7,446 nt of DNA, taken from contig DBCG01000041.1 in the NCBI GenBank assembly GCA_002292945.1, positions 269 to 7,714 of the forward strand. Direction: 5' to 3'. Numbering within the stretch: the stretch's first letter is position 1; each line of letters begins with the position of its first letter. Shown here one piece after another: positions 6,721 to 7,446 of the stretch. The translations under genes and the position numbers were made by a program. This DNA is from Proteobacteria bacterium UBA964. GTDB lineage: Bacteria > Pseudomonadota > Gammaproteobacteria > Steroidobacterales > Steroidobacteraceae. The notes beneath the pieces are model-generated. The model did no database searches. It was given only the letters and a program-made list of their open reading frames with translations, and was not told the origin of the DNA.

Positions 6721-7446
6721 TCAGTACTGGACGCGCTTGGTGAACCCGTTGTCGGCGACCAGGTTCGCACCGGTGATGATCGAGGCCGCCGGGCTCGCGA
6801 GGAACGCGACCGCGCGCGCGATCTCATCGGGCGTCCCGAACCGACCGTTCGGCATCGCCTTCAGCGTGGCGTCGTGCATCTTCTGGTTGGTGCTCTTGAT
6901 CATCTCCCAAGCGCCGCCCTCGAAGTAGATCGGTCCCGGCGACACGGTGTTGACGCGGATGTTCTTGCGGCCGATGAACTGCGAGAGCTGCTTGGAGTAG
7001 GTGAGGAGCGCGGCCTTCATCGCGTTGTACGCCATCGGCGCGTAGAAGGTCTCGAGCGCGTTGGTCGAGCCGATGATCACGATGCTGCCGTGACCGGATT
7101 TCTCGAGGTGCGGCATCAGCTGCTCGCAGCCGCGCACCGTGTGCAGCACGTCGACCTCGAAGCACTTCCACCAGTTCTTCTCGGAGTCCATGCCGCCGCC
7201 GGCGCTGACGTTCGGCACGAAGATGTCGCAACCGCCGAGCTCGGCGACGGTGCGCTCGAGCCAGGCCTTGTAGGCCTCGGCGTCGCGCACGTTGACGGCG
7301 CCGCCCGAGACGGTGACCCCGCGAGCCTTGAGATCGCGCACGGCGTCGGCGACCTCATCCTCGCTTCGCGCGCAGAGACCGATGTCACAGCCCTCCGCGG
7401 CCAGCAGGTCGACGATGGCACGGCCGATGCCCTTGGTGGAGCCGGT
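6721..7446 (-). CDS. Short-chain dehydrogenase/reductase (SDR), missing only its N-terminal end at the window edge
   Basis: Classical cytoplasmic NAD(P)-dependent oxidoreductase interconverting an alcohol and a ketone. 241 residues are visible; translation enters the window at TGSTKGIG, the dinucleotide-binding TGxxxGIG motif, so only about ten N-terminal residues are missing. Further marks, numbered from that Thr: NVSAGGG (79-85, the NNAG region in variant form), catalytic Ser127 in IIGST, and YNAMK with Tyr140 and Lys144. RVNTVSPGPI and the C-terminal GRFGTPDEIARAVAFLASPAASIITG and DNGF are typical of the family. It ends with TGA 6 nt before the ThuA-like ATG, making it the first visible gene of the operon. 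A start beyond the window is required; the GTG at 7341 used by a shorter reading would lose the cofactor site. Substrate not determinable, but a hydroxyl oxidised next to a Rieske-introduced oxygen is plausible. Confidence 0.95.
   Translation of the reverse strand, partial: TGSTKGIGRAIVDLLAAEGCDIGLCARSEDEVADAVRDLKARGVTVSGGAVNVRDAEAYKAWLERTVAELGGCDIFVPNVSAGGGMDSEKNWWKCFEVDVLHTVRGCEQLMPHLEKSGHGSIVIIGSTNALETFYAPMAYNAMKAALLTYSKQLSQFIGRKNIRVNTVSPGPIYFEGGAWEMIKSTNQKMHDATLKAMPNGRFGTPDEIARAVAFLASPAASIITGANLVADNGFTKRVQY

Noticed and set aside
1..7446. Looked for CRISPR arrays, insertion sequences, tRNA/rRNA genes, riboswitches and toxin-antitoxin pairs
   Set aside because: No regularly spaced repeats, transposase motifs, terminal inverted repeats or structured RNA patterns were seen; nearly all of the sequence is explained by the minus-strand genes.

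Overview
The window is gene-dense, high-GC DNA in which every supported gene lies on the minus strand, so transcription runs from position 7446 down to position 1. The strongly G/C-biased codons and the periplasmic PQQ/cytochrome c dehydrogenase with a Sec-type signal peptide point to a Gram-negative, aerobic, high-GC bacterium, most likely Pseudomonadota. No rRNA, tRNA, mobile element or CRISPR is visible to narrow this. The cluster looks like a catabolic operon for an organic substrate that I cannot identify.

Layout in transcription order: (1) a short-chain dehydrogenase/reductase missing only its extreme N-terminus (7446-6721); (2) a ThuA-like protein (6714-5953); (3) a Rieske non-heme iron oxygenase alpha subunit (5956-4568), overlapping gene 2 by ATGA; (4) a 127-nt gap with a good sigma70-like promoter, an overlapping 20-bp imperfect palindrome and a perfect Shine-Dalgarno; (5) and (6) the alpha and beta subunits of a thiamine-diphosphate 2-oxoacid/acetoin-type dehydrogenase E1 (4440-3472 and 3442-2432); (7) an exported polyvinyl-alcohol-dehydrogenase-like PQQ enzyme with an N-terminal cytochrome c domain (2367-475); (8) the N-terminal third or less of an AMP-dependent acyl-CoA synthetase (473-1), cut by the window edge. 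Apart from the gap before gene 5, genes are separated by at most 64 nt, overlap, or abut. The operon may be one transcript with an internal promoter, or two adjacent units.

The chemistry fits stepwise oxidation and C-C cleavage. The Rieske enzyme would hydroxylate the substrate. The SDR (cytoplasm) and the PQQ dehydrogenase (periplasm) would oxidise alcohols to ketones. The acetoin-dehydrogenase-like E1 would cleave an alpha-hydroxyketone, alpha-diketone or 2-oxoacid. The acyl-CoA synthetase would activate a released acid. This order is inference. The Rieske reductase/ferredoxin and the E2 and E3 partners of the E1 are not in the window. The role of the ThuA-like protein is unknown.

There is no gene-free stretch longer than 300 bases. 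The most interesting items are the unusual gene combination, the combined promoter/palindrome/terminator-like element at 4494-4533, a triplicated 15-nt start region in the Rieske gene, and a 23-codon micro-ORF joined by ATGA overlaps to both of its neighbours.
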